A stretch of 64,000 bases of DNA, taken from contig NC_049995.1 of NCBI RefSeq assembly GCF_000003815.2, forward strand, positions 4,169,747 through 4,233,746, written 5' to 3'. Numbering within the stretch: position 1 is the stretch's first letter; the number at the start of each line of letters is the position of its first letter. Under the pieces are notes generated by a model, which had not been told where the DNA came from, did no database searches, and saw only the letters and a program-made list of their open reading frames with translations. A program made the position numbers and the translations under genes. Of this stretch, positions 63,892-64,000 are shown piece after piece. This DNA comes from Branchiostoma floridae (taxonomy: Eukaryota > Chordata > Leptocardii > Amphioxiformes > Branchiostomatidae).

Positions 63892-64000
63892 GTGAGGCTC
63901 CTAGTCACTCTCACAGTCACATTCACCTGTGGATGGAGGGATAAGAAAAAGTGAGTACAGTTTCAACTGAAGCTTTCACTGTGATTAAATCCTGTTTTAT

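Overview
This window looks like chordate genomic DNA, most probably amphioxus (Branchiostoma). The reasons are intron-bearing housekeeping genes of deuterostome type, two tandem EF-1-alpha paralogs, and a very dense load of short inverted-repeat elements. The species is an inference from gene content and style; no search was run. Four runs of N (16167-16266, 25349-25956, 43929-44899, 51640-51749) and two single Ns show it is a draft assembly.

Left block, 1-14.5 kb. The last two exons of one EF1A gene (plus) are followed by a complete three-exon mitochondrial ribosomal protein S14 gene (minus) and a complete second EF1A gene (plus). The second EF1A has a TATA box, a pyrimidine-rich (TOP-like) start site, a non-coding first exon and six coding exons giving 463 aa. 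Its fourth coding intron (8947-13018) holds a sense-oriented LINE with one uninterrupted endonuclease-reverse transcriptase ORF of about 1000 aa.

14.5-21.9 kb. A hAT-like MITE and an N gap lead to a complete seven-exon Mpv17 gene (minus, 184 aa) whose introns carry at least three inverted-repeat elements. Diverging from it across 0.7 kb are the likely first exons of an unrecognised plus-strand gene with a perfect E2F-type site just upstream.

22-42 kb. No confident host gene is visible. The stretch is a field of repeats: a fold-back element, a 132-bp tandem repeat at a gap, MITE families present in two or three copies each, one MITE nested inside another, a large palindrome, a GGTAAA-rich array, LINE relics, and an old direct duplication (40.4-41.2 and 42.2-42.7 kb).

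42.8-46.1 kb. A plus-strand gene, broken by the 971-bp gap, ends in a transmembrane helix and a short cytoplasmic tail. 46-52.7 kb holds simple repeats, a MITE, tandem repeats and a 5'-truncated LINE with a 12-bp target-site duplication.

52.8-57.7 kb is a minus-strand sulfotransferase-like gene with three exons visible. 59.0 kb to the window end is a plus-strand gene of at least eight exons. It encodes a nuclear-looking protein with a coiled coil and three spaced acidic motifs resembling a DDE integrase/transposase core. This is the best candidate in the window for an undescribed protein family, possibly a domesticated transposase, and one of its introns appears to use a GC-AG splice pair.
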